Made by a program: the position numbers and the translations under genes. This document shows positions 31,362-42,866 of a stretch of 64,000 bases of DNA, in pieces. The DNA lies in contig CM041293.1 of assembly GCA_023052935.1 (NCBI GenBank), positions 182,239,471 to 182,303,470 of the forward strand, read 5' to 3'. How positions within the stretch are numbered: the first letter of the stretch is position 1; every line of letters starts with the position of its first letter. The notes beneath the pieces were generated by a model. It had not been told where the DNA came from and ran no database searches. It worked only from the letters and a program-made list of their open reading frames with translations. This DNA comes from Piezodorus guildinii (Eukaryota; Arthropoda; Insecta; Hemiptera; Pentatomidae).

Positions 31362-32188
31362 TTCGACAACACAAGACTTTCACTAACCTCCGTTTTTAGA
31401 ATCGATTAAAACATTCTCAACTTCAATATGAGATAAAAAAGATTGAAACCATTATAGAATTAATTAAATGGAATTTCTATAGAAACATGTGTTTTATTAA
31501 AAAAATTATTATATTATTATCTAAAATAATCACTTATTTTTATCGGCTTTTCATCACTCTCTATTAACTTTTAAAAATTTCAGTATAAGGTAATATTTTT
31601 TCTAAAATCTTTATCTTTTCAACGGTATATTATTTATGTATACTACTGTTTTCAAGTTAAAGAACAAAAAATTGCATTAAAAAAACATTTTTTCAGTTTT
31701 TCCCTTTATTTGTTTTTTAAATTGGTTCAATATGCATAGTTAGCAGTTATTTATCAATGCTAACAAGATAATATGGTTATTTTTATAGAATCTACAAAAT
31801 TAAAGGTACTTTAGAAGAAGCAAAGCCCGTTAAATTTTACATCGATATGGTGAGTTTAATCAAAATCGTTAAAGCCGTTTTTAAGAAAATCGAAAAAAGG
31901 TGCAAAATGCAGGGTATAAAGTAGATCTTCCGGTCAGCTGATTTTGATGAAAAAGGTTTTGTCCCGTCTCGGACGTATAGTTGTTTTAAATATAAAATTT
32001 CAGTTTCATAGGACTTTTCGTTTTGGCCCGGGAGTTACCACACACACAGACTTTTTTGCGGGTCTTGGTTATTTGGACTCAGGGGATCCTAAAACGTGTA
32101 TTTCCGTTGAAAACTGGAATTCAAAAGTTTTTACGATCGCAATACTTTTCTTTACTATATATTTCATATATAGGTAAGTGAAAGTAGA
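31362..32188 (+). mobile_element. HINE-D, full copy with altered left tip
   Basis: Begins acaacacaagactttcac and ends ataggtaagtgaaagt (32171-32185). The outermost TCTGGTGCGG is replaced by gtttttcg, so the hairpin half is damaged. Otherwise it is colinear with the 21.8 kb copy. Confidence 0.7.
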
Positions 32189-32189
32189 A

Positions 32190-32280
32190 AGGGATCACTT
32201 GTGGTGTAGTAGCTAGTATAACAGCCTCTTATTCCCAATTTCGCGGGTTGCAACCTGGCAAACGGCTATAGCGTTTTTGA
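32190..32280 (+). mobile_element. SINE-1 head, right copy flanking HINE-D
   Basis: A box TGGTGTAGTAG and a ggttgcaacc B box relic, breaking at ggctatagcg, where the A run of a SINE-2 copy begins. Confidence 0.7.
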
Positions 32281-32465
32281 AAAAAAAAAAAAAAAAAAAA
32301 CACTATAACCCACATAGAGATTCGCACTGTTTCCATGCCAACGGGCTTGCAATGAGGTGATTAGGCCGAAATCACACTCAGCCTCAGCCGTCAGGTTTTT
32401 TTACTTTCTAGAAGGTTGGTCTGCCCCAGGAGGGTCTCCATATCCTAGGGTCATCCCTTTTACGA
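32281..32465 (-). mobile_element. SINE-2, distal part
   Basis: An A run of about 20, then cactataaccc, gagattcgcactgtttc, gcaatgaggtgattaggcc, cagccgtcagg and tctgccccaggagggtctcc. The tRNA head is missing. Confidence 0.75.
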
Positions 32466-32610
32466 TAATTCCAATATCAAACATTTTTATGGAGAATATT
32501 TTTTGTTGTATAACATTTGTATCCAGAATCTACAGTTAAGGAAAAATATTGTTTTAAATGAAAAACAAATACCAATGTCTAAATGTTTATTTATTTAAGG
32601 TCACTTTTTT

Positions 32611-32805
32611 CTACTCAGGTAAATCGGATGATGCTAAAGTTGGAGCCATAAATTTGGTCTTTCCAGGTTTTACGTTCTTCCCGAAGCACAGCACAACCAA
32701 GGATTTTTCACTCCCTATTAATTTCTAAGGGCATTTGCCAAGTTTTAACCTGTAATCTTGGGCATAGAAGGCTGTAATGCTAGCCACTACACCAAAGGTG
32801 ACCTC
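32611..32805 (-). mobile_element. SINE-1, near complete
   Basis: Minus strand: A box TGGTGTAGTGG region at the right (tagccactacacc on plus), a B box relic, the body and the gatgatgctaaagt end at the left. About 95 bp is missing from the middle. Confidence 0.75.
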
Positions 32806-33549
32806 TCTAAATAAATATTATTTTAAACAATAAATGTGAAGTTAATGAAAACCAGATCAATAATAAGCCTCTTTTAAGTATTTTATTAAAGCCTTCTGAA
32901 ATAGATTCATTCTCAACATCCAAGCAGTGCCTACTAGATAGCCCCCCCCTCCACCTGCGTCACTGTAAACAAGAAGTGACGTCAGTAGGGGTACAATGAA
33001 GATAAGCCTATGATGGATAGCTGTCTAAGCTCTAAACCTCAAATGATATTTAAGCCTCTATTTTAACTTTTTCAACTTAAGCTTAAAACTAGACGGGGAA
33101 CAGAGATTTCGATATAGGTTATATCCGGGTAATTAATTAATATGTTAAACATCATGATTATAAAACTGATCATCTTTTACTCAACAATCGATTTTTTCAA
33201 CGTTTCGGCCATCCTGCCAATTTCAAGGAAAATCCAAATTAATACGACCAATCATTTAAGCACACTTTAAAGGCTGTTATATCCAAGCCCACTCTCATTT
33301 TACAGAATTATAGATTTCAACAATAAACATAATACAAGGCAATAAATAGCCAGATAATAAATAGTTAGGTAGTTAACAGTAATGTCGCAGGAGGTTGCTA
33401 GTGCTCCGGTCCACTAGAGATCATCTGTTTAGTTCAAATGATGCCAAATATATTTATGTAGGTATTTAAAAAAAATATATTTTATCCATTTTTACGACTG
33501 AAATTAATATATATACAATACTTAAAATAGCTAAATTACAATTATGGGC
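32806..33549. other. Unassigned sequence
   Basis: The minus strand around 33205-33243 reads CTTGAAATTGGC...GCCGAAACGTTG, a faint hammerhead relic. Otherwise nothing is recognised. Confidence 0.35.
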
Positions 33550-33841
33550 GCAAAAAAGTCTTGCAAAGAGACTCGGCAATAGTATTCAATGTTTATGTTT
33601 AAGTTAGTAGGTCCCGCGGCCATCTTCTTTCCAATCGCCGCGGAGGGTTATCAAGAATATTTGGGAATCATAGACCGCGGACAAGGGGATGTGTGGGTAA
33701 GGAGTTTGTAATTAAAAGAGATATGTATATTTCGGGATAGGTCTGCGATAAATGGTGATTGGATTTGAATGTGGGAGGAATTAGATAGTTTAATAGAGCC
33801 CCAAAGTTCGATTCTATATAATTGCAGAAGAGTTCATTAGA

Positions 33842-34157
33842 TAAAAAAAAAACTGTACCACTACAACCCATGAATGGTCTTGGGCTCAATAAATATAGAT
33901 ATTCGTACTGTTTCTCAGCTAACGGCCGTGCAATGAGGTGATTAGGCCTTTATTACGCCCAGCCGCCAGGTTTTTCCCTCAATTTTTTGGGGTAACCACT
34001 TTATAGAGGTTGGGTCTGCCCTAGGATCGCCACCGCTCCCTCCCCCTTTCCACCGACTGAATCTACAGAATAAATAACATTCTGCCACAGCCGGGATTCG
34101 AACCCATGACCCAGAGAACATTAGACTAGTGCTCTATCCAGTTGACCACGCCTCTCC
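33842..34157 (-). mobile_element. SINE-2, complete, nested in a LINE
   Basis: Head at the right with the B box GGTTCGAATCC region (minus strand) and A-box-like gtggtcaactggatagagc; the left end is ctgtacc preceded by an A run. About 30 extra bases (33812-33841) lie between the LINE and the SINE. Confidence 0.85.
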
Positions 34158-34522
34158 CTTGATGGGTCCGATAATGGTAACATAAATGAGTTTCATGTTA
34201 TGGAGTGGAGGTTTTGATCGTTTATTGATTAAGTTTTTTAGTTATCGGTATCAACGGGCCGTTTCTTGTCGTTTAGATCTCGAATGAGGATTCCAAGTTA
34301 GATGTTTATCTAGAAGGAGTCTTATGTATCGGATTTTTTCGATAGGAATGGTGGACTATTATTTAAGTATACAGAAAGGCAGGAAGTTATACGTTTGCGA
34401 GAAAGGGTAAAGATAATTTGGAAGGCATTAATTAAGATTTATTCTAATCCTCCAGTTCTGACACCATTCCTCAATGGCTGTGATGTGAGACTGAAGAGTT
34501 TGGGGTGGGGAAATTGGATATA

Positions 34523-35560
34523 CAGTAAACCCTCGTTTTAACGAACTCCAAGGGGCCAAAAAATTCTCTGTTCGTTATAAAAGAAATCGTTATATCCGAA
34601 AAATATATTGTATGTATATTATATGTCTTGGTATAAATTCAGGTGATTAAAAAGAAATATTTTCAATACAGCATTCGCTTTCAGGCACATGTTTATTTAG
34701 AAACTACAAAAGCAGTTAAAACTATGCACTATGTACATATATTTATCTTATTTCACAATTTACATAATAGGTACTTTAAGATTAACGTAAACCATCATTC
34801 AAAATACAAAACTTAAAAAGGAACACAAAATCACAGCAATTCATATAAAGTTAAAATTTTTTTTTTTTTTTTTTTTAGATAGATTTATTGCTATTTACAA
34901 CTGTATAATGATATACATCTAGTAAATGAGATACAAGATAAAAATGGCATGTATTCACATGTGGGGATACTACCCATTGGCAGCTCCCCAATAAAGTTAA
35001 AATGATAAAAAAAAAAATCGTTTGCACATCCCGATGAAGACGCAACGGAGGCATCGATTTTATCTTTATTAGCGATAATCGTTGATCAAGGAGATTTTGA
35101 TATCCCGTATTTTTCCGCAATTTTCGATTTCGACTAAATTTTTTTATCTACTTCTTGGAGATTCGCCAACCTTGTATTTAAATCAATGGATTTTCTCTTT
35201 ACCTCATAGGAAACTCGAATTAAAGCAAGTTATTAAAAGCAATAAAAACAGAAAAACTAGCTGAAACTCTAGAAACCAGAAGTTGTCACAGGCTGTGAAT
35301 CACAGAATTGAGCTGAATAGATGGAAGAGGTAAGGGCGCCGCTGTTTACTGGGAATCTAGACGTTTCGTTATTTGTTTCTTCTTTATTTTTCGTAATAAC
35401 CGAACAAATTCAATTCTGAGGTCCACAAAAGTAGTTCGTTAATTCGTTATAAGAGAATATTTCGTTAAAAACGAGGAGAAAGCATAGTTTTCCATTCATT
35501 TTTCAAGGGACCGCAACGACGGTTCGTTATAACCGTGTTCGTTAAAAAGAGGGTTTACTG
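34523..35560. mobile_element. pogo/Tigger-like non-autonomous DNA transposon
   Basis: Terminal inverted repeats CAGTAAACCCTC-N-TTTTAACGAAC match at both ends with one mismatch in 24, flanked by TA on each side as pogo/Tigger elements require. The internal sequence repeats the cgttataa motif near both ends, also typical. About 890 bp remains once the nested LINE tail is removed, and no transposase frame is present. Confidence 0.8.
34858..34990 (-). mobile_element. Jockey-like LINE 3' tip, 13-bp TSD, nested in pogo-like element
   Basis: ATAAAGTTAAAAT at 34845-34857 and 34991-35003 bounds a T run followed by tttacaactgta, ctagtaaatg and actacccattggcag, the reverse of the LINE 3' UTR. Third level of nesting. 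Confidence 0.9.
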
Positions 35561-36001
35561 TATACAACACACGCGTGTCATCCGCGTAATGTATTTTTTA
35601 AAATAAAAGTTTTATTGATCCTTTTGACAAAATAATTTCAAAGAATTGTGGTAAGGCGGAGGGGTGAAGACTTATCGAAACATTAAAGGGGAGTTCACCG
35701 AACCGAAAGCTTTAGATAAGGAGGTATAAGTTGTCTGTATTATATATCCATTCCATTCGATTAATGTTTGCTCATGTCCAGAGTTTGTATATGATAGGAT
35801 GTATGTTATGTGATATTAGTGTTATCAATACAAAAGTCATTATTATTAATAATAATAATAAGATCTTGTTAAATTTAATTGAACATAACATCCATAATGA
35901 CCATTTCTGATTCTACAACAAATAACTGACTCTGAGATCAATACTGCCAACATCGATAAACCATCCCGATCAAAATACAGGAACTAACAAACTTTTAAGT
36001 A

Positions 36002-36889
36002 TTGGGTTGTTTCACATGAAATGTCCGTTTTTATAGTTTCTGAAATACATAAAGGATTTTCCAGGTCTCTGTTGTTTTCTTCCGAATGTTTACATATTTA
36101 AAGTAAACAGTTACTAATCTTCTACCTCTGTATTATAAACATTAGCTTCCCAATCAATTACCCACTTTTTAGTATACCTCCAAATATGAACATGGAAACA
36201 CGCGATTTTCTAGTAATATTTTTGTACGAGTTTAAACACGGCCATTCAGCAGCTGAGGCCGCTAGAAATATTTGCAAGGCGTTTGGGGAAGGGAGTGTTA
36301 ATGAACGGACCATTCGCCGTTGGTTTGCTAAGTTTAAATCCCCAAAAACTTATGGTTATAGTATGGTGGTCCATGGCTGGGATAATTCATTATTCCTTTT
36401 TACCTAGAGGTGAAACCATTACCTCTACAACTTACTGCAATGAAATTGACCAAATGCACACAAAATTATTAAAAAAACAACCTGGATTGGTAAATCGGAA
36501 GGGTCCTATACCCTTACACGACAACGCTAGACCCCATGTTTCAAAACATACCGTGCAAAAATTGAAAGAACTGGGCTACGAAGTTCTTCCGGACCCACCA
36601 TATTCTACCGACCTGTCTCCAACAGATTACCACCTGTTCAGGAATTTAGACAACTTCGTCGAAGGAAAACTTTTTGAAAATGATCAAGTGAAAAGTGCGT
36701 TTTCAGATTTTATTTCACTTCAAAGCTTAGAGTTTTTCAGTTCGGGGATAAAAAAAGTTGGTGTCACGTTGGGAAAAATGTGTAGAAAAAGAAGGTAAAT
36801 ATATCGAATAAAATTATCTTGTTTTCATATCGTATTTTTAATAAGAATCCTTTACCTTGAAAACGAACATTTCATGTGACACAACCCAA
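36002..36889 (+). mobile_element. mariner element, internally deleted (copy 1)
   Basis: The inverted ends start TTGGGTTGT and share a cacatgaaatgt block; TA dinucleotides at 36000-36001 and 36890-36891 are the target duplication. 888 bp against about 1.3 kb for a complete mariner. Cut-and-paste Tc1/mariner superfamily. Confidence 0.95.
36186..36798 (+). pseudogene. mariner transposase with large internal deletion
   Basis: The ATG at 36186 starts MNMETRDFLVIFLYEF, followed by the first helix-turn-helix (GHSAAEAARNICKAFGEGS, NERTIRRWFAKF). After KFKS the sequence jumps to the catalytic domain in another frame: PKKLMV-like, IVWWSMAGIIHYSF, RGETITSTTY, LVNRKGPIPLHDNARPH, ELGYEVLPDPPYS and DLSPTDYHLF. 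The second HTH, linker and first catalytic Asp are lost. The remaining two acids are 34 residues apart (D in HDNARPH, D in SPTDYH), as in the mariner DD34D triad. Inactive. Confidence 0.9.
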
Positions 36890-36891
36890 TA

Positions 36892-39800
36892 TTCATTACA
36901 GATTTATTTTTTAAACTCAATCTATCAAATTATACTAAATTTATCAAACTATAGTAGTAATTTCTTTTCTATAAAAGTTACTAAACTAAGAGTGCAAAGA
37001 AATATTATTTTTAAACAACATACTAGAGGTTTATGAATACCAGAATCATGTTAAAACAATGGCATACATATTTTGATCATATGTTCACACGTCATTATCG
37101 TTATCATGATAAATTATATAACTAATTAAATTAAGTTGATTATTTCCAATAATTTGAAAAAAAATAGAAAGAATATCAAAAATATACTAATAAACCGACT
37201 ACGAATGAAAATGTATCGATAAAAGCATTGTTAATTTTATTTATAACCCTAGTGTTGAAAATTCACTAAAATAACTTAATACATAAAGTAATTTTATTGA
37301 GTGTTTTTACATGTTATTATTATTTTTTATTTATTATTATTATTTTTTTTGGAGTGAACACATTATCCAGAAATCCAAAAACTGTGATATAATCGATGTA
37401 CTAATAATTTTAAATACAGTAAGGTCTCGACTCAGACTAAAAGAAAAGAATTCTTTTTTTTTTTCGAACTAAACAGTTGTACGAAAGCATAAATAAATTC
37501 TGATACCATTTAATAAACTAAGATAGGATTTGAATAAAATAAATGATAAAAAATGACGCTAGAGATCGCTAGTGTACGTACTGACAGGGAGTGATAACAG
37601 GAACTTTTAACCATTAACTATTAATCTCGAATTGAGATTCGGTTAAAAGATATAATGTATAACAGAAAAATAAAATAAAATAAGCAGCCAAGTTTTCAAT
37701 TTGAAGTATTAATTCAAATAATAGTTTAAATAAATACGATTTAAAGGGCCGTGGATATAACAATAGGAGAGGGAATACAATAGCCACCAAGGCACTATAC
37801 TCCATTATAAAATGATTTAGATACTAAATGCCGTATCTTTACGAGCTGTTTGTTCAATAAAAGAGGTATAATAATAATAACGTAAGAAATAAAAAAATAA
37901 TAACTCACGGATATCCATTTCAATGTATTAGAAGCTCCATAAAAAGTAAAAACTCACCTGCAAAGAAAACATAATATTATAGAAACAAATTAAATCAAGA
38001 TAAATATTGCTAGATTTTTAACACTGATGTAAAAAAAAACTTATTTCAATATTTCCTTACACCTTACTTGTACATCCAGTATTTTATTATTTGTAAAAAA
38101 GTCTGAGAAATATATTTTAAGTGTTCAGAACAACCCTAGGCTTACTGTATATGAACATCATTTATTAATTTATATTTTTCGTGATTACGTTATTTTAAAA
38201 AACTCAACTTTTAAAAATAAAATAAAAAATATTTCACAAATCAGCAATAATTCTTGATATTGCAGAGCTAACCTCATCATATCCCCAAAATTCTATTAAA
38301 AAAACAACATTATAAGTTTGAAACATAAAATTACTAACACCCAACCATACTCGAAGACAATACGCATAGAGTAATGCTCTCTAGCGGCCCTAAAAGGAAC
38401 TAGGTAGTTGCTTGGGGTGCACCTTGCGGCGGCTTCTAGTACCACTTGCTAAGGAATTAAATACAGGATATGAATATTCAAGGGGGTTTAGCCATAATAC
38501 AATTAATATCAATATATTATGAATGTTATTGTTCCTTTATTATCAATATTATTTTAACTCCTTCCATATTCATCAACTGAGGAAGCTTGTGCCTTCTCCT
38601 GTTTTTTAAATGATTTACTATCTAACAAGTTATTTACTCTGTTAATGATAAGTACATACATCAATATTTTAAACTGATTTGTTTTTATTCATGTATTTAC
38701 TTTTATGATTTAATACACTGCTCTTCCAAATTATTTTATTTTTTCTTCATTCATTTAAGAAAATACATATTGTTGGTTTTTCTCTTAAATTATGAACGTT
38801 TTGATTACTTTAACTGATATTTTGCATGTTTTAAGTTAAAACTCAAACATCCAAAATTTGTTAGATATAGGTGCAATCAAATAAAAAGGGTATTAACATT
38901 TAAAACATACACCATCCAAGAAAACAATGTTTATTAAAGAAATGAAATATCCAATGTCGTAATTAAAAAACTTAACTGATACGACATTTGAACTTCACTT
39001 CATTTCTAATTTTTGAAGCTTTCCAATAATCAGGAACTTTTAACTTTTTAAGGTATCGTTTTAGAAAAAATAATAAGTTATCTGCACCAATAATCCTCTG
39101 CGATACATTTTTTTTAAACTGTGTCATTATAATAATAATGTTATTTTGGAACATTATTTTAGACGAAATATAGTCCTGGTTCTTAAGTTTAGTTATTTGT
39201 AATTATTTTTGAAAATATTATGATTTGACTGCTGATTTCATGGTTAGTCAAGCTGATCATCTAGCATATTGGTCAAGAAGAAAATTTATAAAATGCCTTT
39301 TTGAAATGAATTATACACCATTCAATGCATATTACAATTCAATATTTTTCATGTTATTTTCCTTTAAAACTGATTGCAAATTCAGATATTTTTATTATTA
39401 TTGTTCATCTTTAACTAAGTTATAATGTTCAGTTCTATTTTTTATGAGCTCATAATTCAGTTTTTGCATATATGTACAATGGCCAAATTAATACATGATA
39501 TATATTCTCTTTAGACAGAAAACTACAAAACAGGTCAAAATATTTTATGAAGAGTAAGCAATAATTCATTTTATTTAATAACAGGTATATATACCAACAT
39601 ATATACCACCTACTAGTTAATATTTTAGATGATATAGAAAAAAATCATTTTACATTTATTATATTAAGAAAATAAAAATATGAGGTCTATCAACACATGG
39701 GATCCCGAAAGCACTCAAGGTATTATTTTTCAGAGAGTAGAATATAAAACATATGTATACAGCTGTTTTTAGGTTAGTTTGTGTGTAGGTGTATTCTGAG

Positions 39801-39954
39801 TTTTTTGGCAACTAATTAGTAAACAAATTTAATGAAAAATATTTTTTGATTAAATTAATATTAAAAATTTATTCTTAATAATAAATAAAGAAAAGAAAAA
39901 ACAGGATCAAATACAATAGGAATCTTGAAAGGAATGATATTTTAGAGGAACAAA
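36892..39954. other. Longest stretch without recognised elements, 3 kb
   Basis: AT-rich; no LINE, SINE, HINE-D or mariner match and no credible gene. Frames at 37614-37805 and 39225-39425 are short and of low complexity. A GC-richer patch at 38340-38450 holds CTCF-like motifs. Best candidate for host intergenic or intronic DNA. Confidence 0.5.
38372..38385 (-). promoter_or_regulatory. CTCF-like motif, weak
   Basis: The minus strand reads CCGCTAGAGAGCAT, 10-11 of 14 positions of the CTCF core and the same CGCTAGAG start as the better site at 15115. A second partial match lies 45 bases on (gtgcaccttgcgg). Confidence 0.2.
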
Positions 39955-39962
39955 ACAATATT

Positions 39963-40085
39963 GTCCTGATCCGCTCTGCATCTCTTTGGAATTCCCTACC
40001 TAATCAAATTCGCCATGCTTCTTCCATTTTCTCATTCAAATCCCATCTTTTCCAACACCTGAGATCTCAAAGAGACGCACACTAA
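39963..40085 (+). CDS. CR1-like LINE polyprotein, last 40 residues
   Basis: Open fragment VLIRSASLWNSLPNQIRHAS followed by FSFKSHLFQHLRSQ, ending TAA at 40083-40085. No native start. The LWNS and FKSHLF motifs identify the CR1/L2-type tail. Confidence 0.65.
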   Translation, partial: VLIRSASLWNSLPNQIRHASSIFSFKSHLFQHLRSQRDAH

Positions 40086-40375
40086 ATGTAAAATTGTTAA
40101 TCCACTATAATACTTTCAACATAAGACAATCTTTTTTTCATTTTATCAAAATCCTAGAGTTATGATTAATTCATTTATATGGAAATTGTTCAGCTCTATT
40201 ATTTTATAGCAGATTCTTTTTTTGTTTTATTTATATTCCATATATTTTGTATATATCTATTGTATATGTCTCTCGGCCAGACATGTATATATTGAAGTGT
40301 ATATTTACTGTACAACATAGTTATTCTTAAGGGACATAGCCCCAGAATAAAGTTATTTTATTATTTATTTATTTA
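39963..40375 (+). mobile_element. CR1-like LINE tail, 5'-truncated
   Basis: Coding end (39963-40085), then an AT-rich 3' UTR with ttcttaagggacatagccccagaataaag (split here: ttcttaagggac / atagccccagaataaag) and an ATTT repeat. Same 3' signature as the copies at 5.6 and 47.3 kb. Confidence 0.75.
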
Positions 40376-40936
40376 AAGACACTTATATTTCCAATTCAAT
40401 AGCTAAATATACCAGATAGTCTTGTGTGACAACTACGTTCAGTTTTTATTTTATTTTTTTTATTTATTTATTTAAAAAACAGATGAATTGGCCACTGTAA
40501 TGGAAAGTTTCTTTTGTCGGTGCAGTTTTACAATACATAAAGTTCTGAATCCTTAGACAACCTAGCTGGCACCAAATATTAATTTACATATGTAACATAA
40601 TAGAACTCAGAAACCATGTGTTAAAAAAAACAAAAAAAAACTTAATTTCAAGATCACATATAAGAGTGATAACAACAAAGTTACACTCAAGAGTTTTTTG
40701 AGGTTGTAAAAAAAACTTGGTCACTTGGTTGTAATAACAAATTATGTGTTATATAAAGAACTCATTTCGCTTTTCCGTCATAACCACAACCATTAAACAT
40801 TTGTTATTTACAATAATAAATTAAATATCGCAAACATATCGTGGTATGATATGCAGATGAACTATACTAGGGACCCCTGGATAGAAGCCCCATTATATGC
40901 AGACTATAGAGGCCATCCTGAAGGCCGGGTGAACGA

Positions 40937-41062
40937 CCTATCAGCTGCTCCCTATGGACCAATCAGCTGTTTCCTTACAGTCTCTCGACCAATGAGGAGC
41001 CTCCTTACTGCACCTCCGCCAATCAGCTAGAGCCTTTTATACCACAATACCCTGTCTCATTC
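40937..41062 (+). promoter_or_regulatory. Possible promoter: three CCAAT boxes, TATA-like box, initiator
   Basis: CCAAT occurs at 40959-40963, 40989-40993 and 41019-41023, exactly 30 bases apart, two of them within ccaatcagc. TTTTATA (41035-41041) follows, then TCATTC (41057-41062), a good arthropod initiator, though only about 22 bases after TATA. The block is GC-richer than its surroundings and matches no repeat here. CCAAT arrays bind NF-Y. Inference from motifs. Confidence 0.35.
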
Positions 41063-41080
41063 TGCCATAACCTCTACATT

Positions 41081-41170
41081 ATGTACCTCACTTTATTTAA
41101 GTCCTCAAATCTCAAACTCGAACTGGCTTTAAATGCAAATTTTCTTTTTCATAAGCATCTACAATTTTGT
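41081..41170 (+). other. Short ORF downstream of the CCAAT/TATA block
   Basis: The first ATG after the possible initiator opens a frame of about 30 residues (MYLTLFKSSNLKLELALN...). No family is recognised. It may be meaningless, or part of a 5' UTR. Confidence 0.15.
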
Positions 41171-41284
41171 TTATTTTAAATTATCGAACATTTATCTACG
41201 TAACACTTGTAATAAAAATATCCACATATAAACTTGAAATTGAAGAATTTGATAAATGAACTGAAACATAAATATTTTTGCTGA

Positions 41285-41400
41285 CTTATTTAATAATCTC
41301 TTTAATCTTATGTGGTTTTTATTCTGATTAAAATAGTCTTTCAGGGCTTCAATACTAGTTTGTTTTTTTCTTTTCTTCCACCGAAGTATTATTAATTTTG
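41285..41400 (-). mobile_element. HINE-D internal fragment
   Basis: The minus strand reads aagccctgaaagactattttaatcag, the central landmark of the family, with ends lost. Confidence 0.5.
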
Positions 41401-41564
41401 ATTATTTGAAATAATTAATCATTTCTAATTGTTAGTGTTGGAACAAAATGGTTGAATATGAAATATGAAAGAATTTGAGAGCCAACTGAAAGCAGCAATT
41501 TTTGAAGGTTAATTTTTTTCTCAAATAAAAATAAGAAAAAAACAAATAATATACAGTTGAAAAA

Positions 41565-41906
41565 GAGGTCATCTGGTCAGTAGTGGCTAGCATAACAGTC
41601 TTTTATGCCCAAGCTCGCGGGTTCATACATAGCAAATGACTCTAGATTTTTTTCATGGAAGGAAAAAATCCTAATAGAACATTTCTCCACATTGTCACTT
41701 CATGAAAAAAATCCTTAGTTATGCCGTCCTTCGGAGGAGACTTAAAACACTCGGAGGAGTGGTTCGGGCCGGTGCGTATGTTGAGTTAGTTACTCGTAAG
41801 GTCTCTATACTAATTAAAACTGGATTGGCAAAATTTATGACTCCAACTTTAGTATCGTCTGATCAGCCTTAGTAGCATAAGGTGGCATTAAATGAATAAA
41901 CAAAAG
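41565..41906 (+). mobile_element. SINE-1, long diverged copy
   Basis: Head gtcagtagtggctagcataac with a near A box, then gggttcatac (B box relic), a body with a local duplication of the ggaaaaaatcctaa segment, and the aaatgaataaac end. About 340 bp instead of 290 because of that duplication. Confidence 0.75.
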
Positions 41907-42671
41907 GGTTGGATAAACATAAATTTTAGAAAAAAAAATATGATTAACACACAAAGTTTTAGAAGGTGATAAAAATGACAGAAGCTTAAGTGGTTGTTGA
42001 TAGTAATAATTTCTATTATTACTTTATTTAATCTAAAATCAATGATTACATATTTAACTACATAGATGTTTATTTGCAACTTTAAAAATTGATTTAAAGT
42101 ATTGAGATAAATAAAAATTGTGTTTAGCGGACATTATTTAAATTACTGAACTGTATTACATGGATGCCTTATATATAAGCTACAATTACCTATTATATAT
42201 AGTTCGGAACACTCCTCTAAGTGATGGTTGAGATACAAAGAGGTGTTGGGACTACAGGAGTAGGGAATGTGATATCTGGGACCTTGTGAACGGCCTTGTA
42301 GGTCGTGGAGGTATTCGTTCGGCTTGTGGAGTTAGATATATTGCTCTCATCTTTATCTTCTCTAGTCAGCTGCCAATTGTAATAGCGTTTTTTCATGGGC
42401 TTATGAGAAAACCGAAAAATTATACACAGTGCCCAAAAAAATGATATTGAAACACATTGTTTATTCGATAAAAATCATTTAATGAACGTATAGCTCATGA
42501 AAAAAAAAAAAAAAAAAATGTAATTGTAGTACACGTAAATATCATTTTTATTGAATTATTTTCAATAATGAAACTTTGTAATCGATCAGAAAAAAAATAT
42601 ATTAGCCCCCCTCAAAATCTGAGGGCTTATGTTTTGAGAAACGTGGAACCCGAATAAAGAATTTTAAAAAA
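41907..42671. other. Unassigned AT-rich sequence
   Basis: Contains an A run at 42500-42518. No element or gene is recognised. Confidence 0.4.
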
Positions 42672-42866
42672 ATCCGTTTGTCCGCCGTCCTCGGCATTTC
42701 ACCGAAGCTACTGAACCATTTTTGTTTTTTATTCACCACAAAAATAGTAGGACATGCAACGATTATCCTAACATCAAGATGTTGATATCAGCTGGTTATT
42801 TTTAAAACGGCGGCCGATTAAAAGTGATTTAATTCAATAACTTAGTTATTTTTGAAGATAGAGAAA
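42672..42866 (+). repeat. Dispersed repeat F, plus orientation
   Basis: Order: ccgtttgtccgccgtcctcg, cgaagctactgaacc, gattatcctaacatc, tgatatcagctgg, ggcggccgatta and ttcaataacttagttat. Best copy of this repeat; mates at 3040-3265 and 7615-7770 are on the other strand. It has no coding frame. Confidence 0.55.

Larger units (their letters stand above)
33550..35592 (-). pseudogene. Jockey-like LINE, decayed, with two nested insertions
   Basis: Three pieces in order on the minus strand belong to one copy: 35561-35592 (YADDTRV active-site strand), 34160-34522 (LQSHITAIEEWCQNW-like through the thumb start) and 33590-33835 (thumb to the PPRRLERRW-like end). A pogo-like element (34523-35560) splits the first two, and SINE-2 (33842-34157) splits the last two. 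Many stops and frameshifts mark it as old. Confidence 0.75.

Noticed and set aside
37405..37440. tacagtaaggtctcgactcag resembling a pogo-like end
   Set aside because: No inverted partner found downstream.
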